Positions 17,701 through 25,619 of a DNA stretch of 53,185 nucleotides are shown here, one piece after another. Position 1 is the first letter of the stretch, and each line of letters opens with the position of its first letter. The translations under genes and the position numbers were made by a program. Under the pieces are notes generated by a model, which worked only from the letters and a program-made list of their open reading frames with translations, made no database searches and was not told where the DNA came from. Source of the stretch: Mycolicibacterium hodleri (GTDB lineage Bacteria > Actinomycetota > Actinomycetes > Mycobacteriales > Mycobacteriaceae); NCBI RefSeq assembly GCF_006439015.1, contig NZ_RCZG01000024.1, positions 1 through 53,185 of the forward strand, written 5' to 3'.

Positions 17701-20588
17701 CCGCGGTCGACGTCCTGACCCGAATCTTGGCTCGCGACGGGGCCCAAGTCTCGGCCACCACCGCCGCCCGCCAAGCCGCCGACCCCGCCGCCCGCCTGCA
17801 AGCCGCGGCCGACATGTACTACGACGCACTGGGTACCGCCGCCGAGAACCGCCTCGGTGCCGGTGCCCGAGATCGCCTCGATGCCATCGCCGATGATGTG
17901 ATTCCCCAGTTGAGCCAGCGCGAGGCCTGGCCGGTACTACGCCGCAACCTGTCCATCCTCGCCCTGCGCGGGGCTGACCCGCGCGAGCTGCTGACCGAGG
18001 CGCTGGCCAAGGGCAGCGTCGCAGACGCCGCGGATCCGGCCGCGGTCCTGGATCACCGCATCGACCCCGCCGGCACGCATTCCGCCGGCATCGGGGTGCT
18101 GCGCTGGCTGCCCGCCGTTCCCCAGGCGCTGGCCGACGACCCGCAGTGGGGCGCCTATCTGGCCCGGCGCGAGAAGCTGGTCGAGGAACTGGCCACCGAG
18201 ATCCGCGAACGAGCACGGGGCTGGACCAACGCCACCACCCCGGCCTGGGCGCGGCCGCTGATCACCGTCAACCCGATGCTGACCGCCGAAATCGCAGTGT
18301 TCCGCGCCGCCACCGGGGTCGCCGACGCCGACACCCGCATCACCGGTGCCCGCCAGTTCCCGGTGCGCACGCGAGGCGTGCAGGCAGCCCTACAGCGCCA
18401 GGCCGCCAACGACATCGGCCGAAACAGCGCCGACACCACCCGCTGGAACGACCTCATCGACGCCATCGACCCGCGCCTGCGCTCGGATGCCTACTGGCCA
18501 CAGCTGGCCACCCAGCTAGTCCAAGCCGCCCGCATCACCCCGCAGCTGCGCCAAATCATCACCACCGCCGCACGCCAAGGGCCGCTGCCCGACGAGCTGC
18601 CCGCCGCGGCTCTGTGGTGGCGCATCTCCGGCGCGCTGTCCCCGACCGCGACGCTGGCCACCACCCATTCGCGGCTGCGCCCGCCCTGGGTGACCGATAT
18701 CGACGTCGTGTTCGGGACCGCGCTCGCGGAAACCATCACGTCCGATCCCGCCTGGCCCGGGCTGGTCGCCGCAATCAGTGCCGCCGACCCGCACAAGTGG
18801 ACACCGCGGGATCTGCTGCACGTCGCCGCCGAGCAGCTCGCCGACGCCGCCACCGACGAGGACCACCGGATCCCGCCCGGCGACTACGCCCGGCTGATCA
18901 CCTACACCGTCGATGCGTTCACCCATCGCCTGCAGGCCCGCCTCGGTGTCGACTTCACCGACCTGCCCGCCCCCCAGGACGCGCCGCCGGATCCCGCCGA
19001 GGAAGCACTGTTCCCGCCCGACCCGCAAGATCCCTACGCGCACGTCGAGGAGCATCCGCCCTTCGACGAATACTTCGACCTCGCCCCGCGGGAAGACATC
19101 GACGCCTGCGAATACGGGTCAGAAGAATATGCCGGTCTGCAATTCGAAGACCACTCAGCAAATCGCCCTACACCCGAATTGGGCATCACCATGGAATCAC
19201 TTACCGCGCTGCGCGACGAGTACCGGAATGTCTGCGAAGAAATCAAAACTCTGGATGCCGATATTCGCGCCGGAAATGGCCCGGCCGTGCGCGCCGCAGC
19301 CGACGATTTGCTGCGCATGCGCCGCCAGGTCGACGCCGACCGCCCCTACGGTCACGCCGTCACCGACGTGATGGAGCAGTGGTCCGACGCCGATGCCACC
19401 TACAGCGACACCCTGCGCCTCATCGAACACTCACGCACCCAGCTCGACCTCCTACTGGCCACCCCCGACGCCGCCGACCTCGACATCGCCTCGGCCCGCC
19501 AAGACATCGCCTTCTACACCGGCCTGCTCCCCGCTCAGCCGCCCGCCCTGCAGTTCCAGCAGGCCATCGCCGCCGCCCAGGCCGCCCGCGCCGCGGCCGC
19601 CGGCGGCGCCGACAAGATCGTCACCGAGCGCGACATCGCCACCGCACGCGGCGACGCCGAGCACACCGACCTCGCCACTCGCGCCGCCCTACGCCAACGG
19701 CGCGAGGTGCTTCGCCGCGAACTCGAACGCGCCGACCGCGACATCGCCACCGCGTTCGCGGCCGCGCAGACCGCCACCTCCGACACCCTCGAACAGCTCC
19801 TCGAATCGGCACGCTCGGAAGTCGCTCTCCTCCAGGTCGCCGGGCACCTCGACCCCAAGCGCACTCCCCTGCTCATCCCCGACGCGGCACTGTCCGGTCT
19901 CGAACCCCAGAGCGCCGATCGGCTCAAATCCCTGGCCGCACTTCCGTATCGACTCGCTGTCGTCCGCGCCGACATCACCGACCGCGAAACCGCCGCCGCG
20001 CTCTACTCCCTGCGCCACACCGCCAACGCCGACGACCGGAAAGTGCTGTGGCTCAGCGCCACCGATACCAGCACCGCGGCAGCCCGTGACGCCGAGCTGG
20101 CCGACACCATCACCACCGTCAGCCACGCCCACCACCAGCTCAGCGAACAGCAATGGGCCCTGCCGCCCGGCGCCATCGTCGTCATCGACGACCCCGCCAC
20201 CGTCGAGCCCGACCAGCTCGTCACACTTGCCCGCCACGCTGCGGCCGCAAACGCCCGACTCATCCTTCTAGACCCTGGCACCAGCCGCGGGCCCAGCTCC
20301 TCGGCAGTGCAGCTGCTCACTCGCTCGCTGCCGTGGAGCAACGCACTCACAGTCACCCCGTCCGCGCCCGACGATCCGCTCCTGGCGTCGACGCCTGCGG
20401 TGACCCTGGCCGACCGCCTCGGCCGCAAGCGCCTCAGTGAACCTTGGCAGCAGCTCCTCACTCAGTACGACAACGCGGCGCGCGCCGTCCGCTCCGCCCA
20501 ACGCCGCCACCTCGCACTCGGATGGCGCACCCCCGACATCGCACCGTCGACGGACCGCGACCGCATCCTCGGCGCGGGAATCGACTAA
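14730..20588 (+). CDS. traA: MobF-family conjugative relaxase-helicase (TraA/TrwC type)
   Basis: A 1952-residue protein from the ATG at 14730 (GTG 14721 and ATG 14736 are alternatives). The relaxase domain has the tyrosine pair Y37-Y38 (ADYYSAKGETPGRWMGRG) and the metal-binding triad H273, H284, H286 (THRDSRAGDPDLHTH). The superfamily 1B helicase has Walker A APAGTGKTT with Lys near 624, VVDEAGKA as Walker B near 698, and late motifs around YAATIDSAQGLT and YVALTRGTDENHLYL. About 800 further residues include acidic and coiled-coil stretches. It nicks oriT, binds the 5' end through tyrosine and unwinds the strand for transfer. No coupling protein or type IV secretion genes lie in the window. 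Confidence 0.93.
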   Translation: MVMTLHKLTAGDGYLYLVRQVAAADSTERGRSTLADYYSAKGETPGRWMGRGLAALSDTGRCEVSPAAREEIWTVEQGSGVSEAQMRALYGVGLHPNAERIQTYVTGRDMGSQRAASRLGREFQVRDGEPEFARRLAVAFRDHNADVGAHWNATINPEIRSQIRTRVAIELFGDEYGRPPADDRELSGFIARNTRAKTTAVAGYDLTFSPVKSVSALWAIAPLPVSEQIEAAHDAAVADVLEWLQDQAAFTRTGAGGIAQVDTEGLIAAVFTHRDSRAGDPDLHTHVAISNKVSYVDANGVRRWLALDGQPLHRVTVAASELYHTRLEAHLISRLGVRFAEQSRGRGKRPVREIVGMSAKLMERWSSRRAAIKSRTAELAKQFQANHGREPTNVEIIALAQQATLESREAKHEPRSLGEQRHEWRTQAVEVLGERGVNQMLSDTLAAPQTTREAVTIDEEWIASRSGELIATVAETRSTWQRHHVRAEALRMARAHDVAHDVALVERLTDTALGEGFSVPHARVEHAELGEPVALRRRDGASVYRRHGVALYTSREMLAAERRILDAVHCSDGRVATAADVELALADSAARGRTLNPGQAALVTEMATAGRRVALALAPAGTGKTTAVAALAHAWRSSGGHVIGLAPTADAAIVLGEDLGATTDTLDKYVWSADPAKAATSRVPEWFSRVGPDTLIVVDEAGKAATAGLDAMISDALRKGASVRLVGDDGQLSSISAGGILRDIAQATDALTLSEVVRFKSPAEAAAGLALHDADPAGIAFYIDRHRIHVGTDETAADMAYEAWRADLAAGGDSILLAPTNDVINELNARARLDRLAADPEAAKAPTVVLADQLHASVGDTIRTRKNNRRIAIGRNDFVRNGYRYTITEVLADGGVKARHLRSGRIVTLPADYIASNVTLGYAATIDSAQGLTAGGRDTGGTCHIVGSDMLTRQHLYVALTRGTDENHLYLSTAEGDPHRLLSPKATHPDTAVDVLTRILARDGAQVSATTAARQAADPAARLQAAADMYYDALGTAAENRLGAGARDRLDAIADDVIPQLSQREAWPVLRRNLSILALRGADPRELLTEALAKGSVADAADPAAVLDHRIDPAGTHSAGIGVLRWLPAVPQALADDPQWGAYLARREKLVEELATEIRERARGWTNATTPAWARPLITVNPMLTAEIAVFRAATGVADADTRITGARQFPVRTRGVQAALQRQAANDIGRNSADTTRWNDLIDAIDPRLRSDAYWPQLATQLVQAARITPQLRQIITTAARQGPLPDELPAAALWWRISGALSPTATLATTHSRLRPPWVTDIDVVFGTALAETITSDPAWPGLVAAISAADPHKWTPRDLLHVAAEQLADAATDEDHRIPPGDYARLITYTVDAFTHRLQARLGVDFTDLPAPQDAPPDPAEEALFPPDPQDPYAHVEEHPPFDEYFDLAPREDIDACEYGSEEYAGLQFEDHSANRPTPELGITMESLTALRDEYRNVCEEIKTLDADIRAGNGPAVRAAADDLLRMRRQVDADRPYGHAVTDVMEQWSDADATYSDTLRLIEHSRTQLDLLLATPDAADLDIASARQDIAFYTGLLPAQPPALQFQQAIAAAQAARAAAAGGADKIVTERDIATARGDAEHTDLATRAALRQRREVLRRELERADRDIATAFAAAQTATSDTLEQLLESARSEVALLQVAGHLDPKRTPLLIPDAALSGLEPQSADRLKSLAALPYRLAVVRADITDRETAAALYSLRHTANADDRKVLWLSATDTSTAAARDAELADTITTVSHAHHQLSEQQWALPPGAIVVIDDPATVEPDQLVTLARHAAAANARLILLDPGTSRGPSSSAVQLLTRSLPWSNALTVTPSAPDDPLLASTPAVTLADRLGRKRLSEPWQQLLTQYDNAARAVRSAQRRHLALGWRTPDIAPSTDRDRILGAGID

Positions 20589-20845
20589 CTGTGCCGAAGC
20601 ACTTCCTCTGCAAATCCTTTCAATTTGTCATCTTCCACCTCGGACACCTCGGGGCCCGGGATCCGCTCCTGCAATATCGGCTTCACTCTTCCACCTGAGT
20701 CTGGCCTCTCCAATTCGATGTTCAGCCGAAAGTGTTGATCGTCGTGGGCGGCTACACACCGAACGCAAAACGCGCCGTTTGCAGTTCCAGAAAACGTCGT
20801 GGTCACCGCTGGTTCCGGGTCGGTAGAATTTGGAGCACAATCCAT
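20585..20845 (-). CDS. Small protein with a CxxC pair, convergent with the relaxase
   Basis: An 86-residue frame from the ATG at 20845 (MDCAPNSTDPEPAVTTTF) to a stop that overlaps the relaxase stop by four bases on the opposite strand. It contains GAFCVRCVAAHDDQHFRLNIELERP, where CxxC plus a nearby His could bind a metal, and an acidic C-terminus (EVSEVEDDKLKGFAEEVLRHS). The longer frame extending to 21202 overlaps a gene with a good ribosome site on the other strand and is less likely. No ribosome site is obvious. I do not recognise a family. Confidence 0.45.
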   Translation of the reverse strand: MDCAPNSTDPEPAVTTTFSGTANGAFCVRCVAAHDDQHFRLNIELERPDSGGRVKPILQERIPGPEVSEVEDDKLKGFAEEVLRHS

Positions 20846-20864
20846 GGTCCACGGAGGTTGAGTG

Positions 20865-21038
20865 ATGGAGCGCAACACACCCAAGAAGGTCGTGGTGTCG
20901 AAGGCTGCCGTCAAGAGGGCCGGGGTGCGGGCAATCAAAGCGTCGGCCAAGTTGGAGGGCAGGATCGTGCCGGCCGGCCACCGTCGGTCTGCGGCCGCTA
21001 AGGCGTACCTCGCGAAGAAGCAGCCGCCCAAGCGCTGA
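20865..21038 (+). CDS. Small basic protein, 57 residues
   Basis: ATG at 20865 is preceded by a strong GGAGG (20853-20857), which decides the start. The product (MERNTPKKVVVSKAAVKRAGV, ending AYLAKKQPPKR) is rich in Lys, Arg and Ala, as in small nucleic-acid-binding proteins of plasmids. It diverges from the CxxC gene with only about 20 bases between the start codons. No family is recognised. The good ribosome site and clean composition are the main support. Confidence 0.6.
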   Translation: MERNTPKKVVVSKAAVKRAGVRAIKASAKLEGRIVPAGHRRSAAAKAYLAKKQPPKR

Positions 21039-21145
21039 TGCCGTTCACGCCTGCATACGGCGGGGACCGTGTGGCGTGTCCGCGCCGATGTCGCCGGGAA
21101 CACGTCATGCGCGCGAAAATTAAGAATTGATGAGACGATCCCAGC

Positions 21146-21415
21146 ATGGTCGGTGACGCCGGGGAAGCGCAGGCGCGAGCACTCCTGAGAGAGCTGCACC
21201 AACAGGTTGCCGACGTGTCACGCAAGATCGAAATCGTCGAGCGACGCGGCCGACGACATTCAGCGCGAGGACAGCAATGCGACCGACGCCAACAGTCCGA
21301 GTTGCGTCGGGACCTCTATGAAGTGCATCGCCTGATCGACAACCTTCATCGACGCTTCCCTGAGACGCTGCCCGCTGCATTGCGCGAGCGCCAGCGGGCA
21401 TTCGCGTCCGGCTAG
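21146..21415 (+). CDS. Small helical hypothetical protein, 89 residues
   Basis: The product is mostly helical and charged: EAQARALLRELHQQVADVSRKIEIVERR, then SELRRDLYEVHRLIDNLHRRFPETLP. The heptad-like spacing of hydrophobic residues suggests a two-helix coiled coil. I see no enzyme motif. The start ATG at 21146 has only a weak ribosome site (GAGACGATC). It follows the small basic protein by about 110 bases on the same strand and may share a transcript. Confidence 0.55.
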   Translation: MVGDAGEAQARALLRELHQQVADVSRKIEIVERRGRRHSARGQQCDRRQQSELRRDLYEVHRLIDNLHRRFPETLPAALRERQRAFASG

Positions 21416-21479
21416 ACCATTGCCCCAAAGCCGCCCGCTGCAAGCAGATCGGCTTCGTTTCTCCGGCGCGGCCAGCAGC

Positions 21480-21682
21480 GGCTGATATCGCGCTGCCATC
21501 AGTCGATAGTGCACGTTGATGCCGCCGTCGTTCGACGCCGAGCCGGTCGAGTCGTCGGCGTTCCTGGTGACCAGCGGAACTCCGAGGGTCAGCGCGGCGG
21601 CGGCATGACGTCCACGGGACGACCGCGCGGAATGCGGCTCGGGCTCGCAGACGTCCGCACAGAGGTGGAATTCGGCCAACAT
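21480..21682 (-). pseudogene. Remnant of a PIN-domain (VapC-like) toxin gene
   Basis: One minus-strand frame from about 21682 reads HSARSSRGRHAAAALTLGVPLVTRNADDSTG. This matches the C-terminal PIN-domain pattern (A-x-A-L-x-x-G-x-P-L-V-T-R-N-x-D-D-F), including the late acidic residues. The text before and after does not fit the family: the usual N-terminal aspartate and the middle acidic residues are not seen, and what follows is unrelated. No antitoxin partner is apparent. I read it as a short leftover of a decayed VapBC-type module. Confidence 0.4.
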
Positions 21683-21858
21683 CGGTGAGAAGCCAAGTAC
21701 GTGTTGCGTACCACCGTAGCCAACTTCGTAGCCTACCGAGCACGACCGAAGAGGCGTCTTGCGGCACGAAGCAAACCCGTCAGCCTTCTTACGCCGCGCC
21801 CCACAAGGAACCTACCCCCAACTGCCGCAAGATATTCCGCTGCTTTGAGGGATAACTG

Positions 21859-21871
21859 TCATTGATAATGA
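21859..21871. repeat. Short AT-rich palindrome TCATT-GAT-AATGA
   Basis: Perfect five-base arms around a three-base centre, in a gene-free stretch between the PIN remnant and the next open frame. Its base composition contrasts with its surroundings. It could be an operator half of the Fur/Zur type, but no gene start follows closely on either strand, so no function is assigned. Confidence 0.25.
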
Positions 21872-21957
21872 GCCCCGTCTAACGGATGAGTTTGGCTGAT
21901 TCAGTTCGGCCGTCTGCCCTGAGGTGGTCACCAGCATCTGCAACCGATGAAGATCGC

Positions 21958-22308
21958 CTAATCGGAGCGGGTGTTGGTCGCGTTCAGTTGCTCATCGCAG
22001 TCCGCCTCGCGAGAGAGGGCGTCGAGGTGATCGAGGAACGCTTGTCCGTCCCGGTGCACGGTGACGTCCCACTGATCCGCTTCATTTAGCCAGCCACTGA
22101 GCGTGGGGTCATCCGACGCCGCAATCGCGTCCGCGACCGCGTCGAGGCGACGGTGTCGATCGTCATCAGTCACATTCGCAGCTTGCCAGCCATGGAGTAC
22201 ACCGGCAATTTGTTCCGTGTAGCTCGATCGTGTGCCGTGCACCAACACAAGTCGACGCTTGCGTTGCGTCACGGGCAACTCGATTGCCGAGAGTCCCAAC
22301 AGGGCCAT
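21958..22308 (-). CDS. Hypothetical protein, 116 residues, possibly decayed
   Basis: The frame from the ATG at 22308 starts MALLGLSAIELPVTQRKRR and contains VLVHGTRSSYTEQ, reminiscent of the N-terminal oxyanion loop of alpha/beta hydrolases. The rest (DDRHRRLDAVADAIAASDD, then GWLNEADQWDVTVHRDGQAF) does not continue such a fold. There is no clear ribosome site. The acidic, codon-regular C-terminal half looks protein-like. It may be a short intact gene of unknown type or a fusion of debris. Confidence 0.35.
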   Translation of the reverse strand: MALLGLSAIELPVTQRKRRLVLVHGTRSSYTEQIAGVLHGWQAANVTDDDRHRRLDAVADAIAASDDPTLSGWLNEADQWDVTVHRDGQAFLDHLDALSREADCDEQLNATNTRSD

Positions 22309-22417
22309 GTGCGCCGCACCGAGTCGGCGCGACACCCGTTGTGCGCTGCCATCGTTCCGCCCTGGTGTCTCCGATCGCATTCGGCAACACTTCTGGCTGC
22401 TGTCCTCGTCGCCCCCG

Positions 22418-22462
22418 CCGCCCCCGCCGCCAGCGGCGGGGGCGGGACAACCTCCTGGTTGT
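22418..22462. terminator. Two consecutive hairpins just upstream of the PAP2 promoter box
   Basis: An 11-base all-GC stem (22418-22428 with 22435-22445, six-base loop GCCAGC) is followed at once by ACAACC-TCCT-GGTTGT (22447-22462). Neither has a uridine run. They could insulate the PAP2 operon from upstream transcription, since the operator box starts seven bases later, or be part of its leader if transcription begins upstream. Confidence 0.4.
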
Positions 22463-22468
22463 GGCCGT

Positions 22469-22486
22469 TCTCAGCGGTCATTCAGC
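22469..22486 (+). promoter_or_regulatory. PhoP-like direct-repeat box, PAP2 operon
   Basis: TCTCAGC-GGTC-ATTCAGC, two seven-base half-sites with a four-base spacer. It ends one base before the ATG at 22488. If it works as an activator site over the -35 region, transcription would begin downstream of that ATG, favouring the ATG at 22509 as the real start. Confidence 0.6.
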
Positions 22487-22487
22487 A

Positions 22488-23216
22488 ATGACCACTGACA
22501 CTGCAGGGATGACTGAACCCACCAGCGCACCGCGGCCCGCGCCCATCACGACGATGGTGGCCGTGTTGTGGTCGCTGTTCGTCGGGCTCGGGTTCGTTGC
22601 TCATCGCGCCGCCGCGGGGACCGTGCTTGATCACGCGGTGCTGGCCTGGATGGTGGGCCATCGGACCCCGGGGCTTACGTCGCTCGCGATCGCGGTGACC
22701 ACCGTGGGTAGTCCCGTGGGGGTCGCCGTGATCGCGGTCGTCGCGGCCGGCTTGTCGTGGTGGCGCCGGGGTTCGCCGCGGCCGGCGATTCTGATTGTGA
22801 CGACGCTGGCCGTTGCAGGCGCCCTCAGTACCCTGTCCAAGATCATCGTCGGTGCCCACCGTCCCAGCCAGGCCGTGCAATTGGTCGTCGAGACTGATCC
22901 GTCGTTCCCTTCGGGGCATGTCACCGGCACCCTGGCCCTGATGGGTGCCGTGGCCGTGGTGATGGGCCACCACAGCGGGCGGGCGGTGTCCGGGGTGGCG
23001 ATCGTCTTGGCGGGAGCTGTCACTGCGGCCGTCGCGCTGACCCGCGTCTACCTCGGCGTGCACTGGGTGACCGACATCGGCGGAGGTCTGCTGCTCGGCG
23101 GCTCCGCCGTGGTGCTGGCCTTCGTCGCTTATCAGCGCATGATGGGACCCTCGGACACCGACGACCGGGGCGGTGCACTCGCGCTGTCAGGGCCGGCGAC
23201 CGCCGTCGCTACCTAG
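22488..23216 (+). CDS. PAP2-family lipid phosphatase (membrane)
   Basis: A 242-residue polytopic protein with all three PAP2 signatures: KIIVGAHRP, FPSGH and TRVYLGVHWVTD (Thr in place of the common Ser before Arg). These hold the phosphate-binding Arg/Lys and the two catalytic histidines. Such enzymes dephosphorylate phosphatidic acid, phosphatidylglycerol phosphate or undecaprenyl diphosphate on the outer face of the membrane. With uppP in the same block, carrier-lipid recycling is a reasonable guess. It is first in a run of four plus-strand genes ending with a sensor kinase. ATG 22509 (MTEPTSAP) is an alternative start given the operator position. Confidence 0.88.
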   Translation: MTTDTAGMTEPTSAPRPAPITTMVAVLWSLFVGLGFVAHRAAAGTVLDHAVLAWMVGHRTPGLTSLAIAVTTVGSPVGVAVIAVVAAGLSWWRRGSPRPAILIVTTLAVAGALSTLSKIIVGAHRPSQAVQLVVETDPSFPSGHVTGTLALMGAVAVVMGHHSGRAVSGVAIVLAGAVTAAVALTRVYLGVHWVTDIGGGLLLGGSAVVLAFVAYQRMMGPSDTDDRGGALALSGPATAVAT

Positions 23217-23233
23217 AGTGGAGGCAGGGATCG

Positions 23234-24016
23234 GTGGGTAACTCAGCGCTCTTCATCGCGGTATTCCTCGCGTGCGCCGTCGAAGCGGTCGAGGCACTCA
23301 CGATCGTCCTTGCCGCTGGCATCGGCCGCGGGTGGCGTTCAGCGTTGACCGGGCTGCTCGCCGGCCTACTCACCCTGACAGTGATCGTCGCCGCCCTCGG
23401 GCCGGCAGTGGCAGCGATTCCGCTCGACGTATTGCGGCTCGTCGTCGGCGGACTCCTGCTGATTTTCGGACTGCAGTGGTTGCGCAAGGCGATCCTGCGG
23501 GCCAGCGGGTACAAGGCCCTTCACGATGAGACCGCGGCCTTCGAGTCCGCGCTGGCGGCGGCGCAGGACTCACCGGCTCCGTCGGGCAGTGGCTTGGTCC
23601 CCGATTGGTACGGCTTCACCCTCGCCTTTAAGGGCGTCGTTCTGGAGGGCTTGGAAGTCGTCTTCATCGTGCTGACCTTCGGTAGCAATCAGCGCAACGT
23701 CGGGCTGGCCGCAGTCGCGGCAATGACTGCCGTGCTCGTGGTGGCCGCCGCGGGGGTGGCGGTCCGGGCGCCCCTCGCGCGAGTTCCGGAGAACGGCATG
23801 AAGTTCGTCGTCGGTGTCATGCTGACCGCGTTTGGCATGTTCTGGGGTGCCGAAGGCGCCGGAGCGCACTGGCCGGGATCGGATCTGGCGTTGCTCGTGC
23901 TGATCCCCGGGGTGGGCCTCTATGCCGTGATATTGGTGGCGGTGTTTCGGCGTCGTGGCCTACGGAAGCAGTTGGCGGACAAGCGAGCTGACGCCCAGAA
24001 GGGATCCCCCGCATGA
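23234..24016 (+). CDS. Predicted membrane protein of the COG4280 type
   Basis: A 260-residue protein starting with GTG at 23234 with GAGGCAGG upstream. It has about six to seven membrane segments in two similar halves. Each half opens with an acidic motif inside a membrane helix: ACAVEAVEALTIVLAAG near residue 15 and LEGLEVVFIVLTFG near 140. Paired intramembrane ExxE motifs recall cation carriers such as FTR1 and the UPF0016/GDT1 group, so ion transport is plausible though unproven. It is 17 bases downstream of PAP2 and overlaps the next gene by four bases, so it is in an operon. Confidence 0.75.
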   Translation: MGNSALFIAVFLACAVEAVEALTIVLAAGIGRGWRSALTGLLAGLLTLTVIVAALGPAVAAIPLDVLRLVVGGLLLIFGLQWLRKAILRASGYKALHDETAAFESALAAAQDSPAPSGSGLVPDWYGFTLAFKGVVLEGLEVVFIVLTFGSNQRNVGLAAVAAMTAVLVVAAAGVAVRAPLARVPENGMKFVVGVMLTAFGMFWGAEGAGAHWPGSDLALLVLIPGVGLYAVILVAVFRRRGLRKQLADKRADAQKGSPA

Positions 24017-24222
24017 TGAGACGGATCCGCGCGTTCGGGGCGTTCTGGTACGGGTTCGTCGTCGGTGACGATTGGCGCGTGGCCGTTGGCGTTGGCGTCG
24101 CCCTTGCGCTGACCTATGTGCTCAGCCTGACGACTGCAGCTCCAACGTGGTGGATCGTGATCGTTGCCGTCGGTGCTCTGCTGGTGTTCAGCCTCCGCCG
24201 AGCCACCCGGCGCCGGCCGTGA
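24013..24222 (+). CDS. Small membrane protein, 69 residues
   Basis: Overlaps the preceding gene by ATGA and the following kinase by GTGA, which argues strongly that it is translated. It has two hydrophobic helices (WRVAVGVGVALALTYVLSL and WWIVIVAVGALLVFSL) with an Arg-rich N-terminus and C-terminus, so both ends probably lie in the cytoplasm. Position between a transporter-like protein and a sensor kinase suggests a small partner of either one. No family is recognised. Confidence 0.75.
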   Translation: MMRRIRAFGAFWYGFVVGDDWRVAVGVGVALALTYVLSLTTAAPTWWIVIVAVGALLVFSLRRATRRRP

Positions 24223-25619
24223 CCTCGTCCAGATTTCACGTGGCGCGGTGGAAGGTGCGTACCCGCTCGACCGTCGCCGCCGCGATCGTGGTGACCCTGG
24301 GCATGGGCTTGGCTTCTGCGGCAATGCTGTTGGTGCTCTACCACACGCTGCGAGCATCGACTCAGCAAGCGGCGCAGGCCCGTGCCGGCCAACTCGTCGA
24401 ACAGTTGCGCAGTGATGCCCCAGCCGATCTCGATCGCGGCCTGCTGGGCACCGATGGTCAGGTCGGCGTCATCCAGGTCCTCGATGGGCGAGGTGCGGTG
24501 GTCGCCGCCTCCGTCGGTGCGCCGGTGACGCCACTTGTATCGGAGACGGTGGCGCCGGGGAAATCGATGTTTCTGGGCAGAATCCAGACCGCCGGCGGCG
24601 GCGACTACTGGATGTCGGCTAGGCGCGGCGTCACCCCGGCAGGCCCGGTCACGGTGCTGGTGGGCGGCGACCGCGAACCGGTCGAGACGACCCTCGCCAC
24701 CGTCGCCGTGCTGTTGGGCGTCAGCGGCCCAGTGCTCGTGGTGGTGGTCGCGTGGGCGACCTACGTACTCATTGGCGGGGCGCTGCGTCCGGTGGAGCGG
24801 ATCCGGGCACGGGTGGCCACGATTTCCACCGAGCAGCTCGACGAGCGGGTTCCCGTGCCGCCCAACGGAGATGAGATTGCGCACCTTGCAGAGACGATGA
24901 ACGAGATGCTGGCCCGCCTGCAGGCCGGCCACGCCGCGCAGCGTCGCTTCGTCAGCGACGCCTCGCATGAGTTACGCAGCCCACTTGCGACCATCAGCAC
25001 CGCCCTCGAGCTTGCCCACAATCGTCCGGAGATGCTCGACGCCGCGTTGATCGACGAATCGTTGATTCCCGAAGCGCAGCGTATGCGCGATCTGATCGAG
25101 GACCTCCTGCTGCTGGCCCGAGCCGATGAGCGGCAGCTCCCCGGCCGGGTCAACGACGTCGACCTCGATGACATCCTGGAGGTCGAAAACATTCGGCTGC
25201 AGGGCAATTCCGGGGTGACCGTACAGTCGTTCATCACGGCCGCGCGGGTCACCGGTGACCCGCGGCAACTCGCGCGGATGGTCCGAAATCTGGTCGACAA
25301 CGCCGCACGACACGCGAGCACGACCGTCGAGCTGCACTGCGGCGTACGCGGAGGCACTGCGGTGCTCACCATCGCTGACGACGGACCCGGCATCCCGCGC
25401 GAGCAGTGGACCCGCGTCTTCGACCGTTTCGTGCGCCTGGACGCGTCCCGCGCCCGAGATGCTGGCGGTAGCGGCCTAGGCCTGGCGATCGTCGCCGAAA
25501 TCGTCGCCGCGCACCGCGGCACCGTCGAGATCGGTGACCGCGACGGCGGCGGCGCCCGTATCACCGTGACCGTGCCGGCCAACCCCGACAGCTACGTCGC
25601 CGCCGACGCGAGCCGGTAG
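24219..25619 (+). CDS. Sensor histidine kinase of two-component system 1
   Basis: A 466-residue membrane kinase; GTG at 24219 overlaps the stop of the small membrane gene. Order: membrane helix at about 16-38, extracytoplasmic sensor region of about 120 residues, second helix at 165-187, HAMP, then HisKA with the phosphorylated histidine H250 (SDASHELRSP). The ATP-binding domain has the N box (RMVRNLVDNAARHAS), DDGPGIP and GGSGLGLAIV. All catalytic motifs are present. The sensor region has no named domain I recognise. Its end overlaps by 28 bases, tail to tail, with the response regulator on the other strand, its likely partner. Confidence 0.92.
   Translation: MTSSRFHVARWKVRTRSTVAAAIVVTLGMGLASAAMLLVLYHTLRASTQQAAQARAGQLVEQLRSDAPADLDRGLLGTDGQVGVIQVLDGRGAVVAASVGAPVTPLVSETVAPGKSMFLGRIQTAGGGDYWMSARRGVTPAGPVTVLVGGDREPVETTLATVAVLLGVSGPVLVVVVAWATYVLIGGALRPVERIRARVATISTEQLDERVPVPPNGDEIAHLAETMNEMLARLQAGHAAQRRFVSDASHELRSPLATISTALELAHNRPEMLDAALIDESLIPEAQRMRDLIEDLLLLARADERQLPGRVNDVDLDDILEVENIRLQGNSGVTVQSFITAARVTGDPRQLARMVRNLVDNAARHASTTVELHCGVRGGTAVLTIADDGPGIPREQWTRVFDRFVRLDASRARDAGGSGLGLAIVAEIVAAHRGTVEIGDRDGGGARITVTVPANPDSYVAADASR

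Noticed and set aside
18146..20089. A 647-codon open frame on the plus strand inside the relaxase gene
   Set aside because: It is almost entirely Arg, Pro, His and Gly, as expected for an alternative frame of a GC-rich gene, and it lies wholly inside the well-supported relaxase frame.
20846..21202. Upstream extension of the minus-strand CxxC protein to 205 residues
   Set aside because: The extension covers the small basic gene, which has a strong GGAGG site on the other strand, and its residues do not look like a protein.
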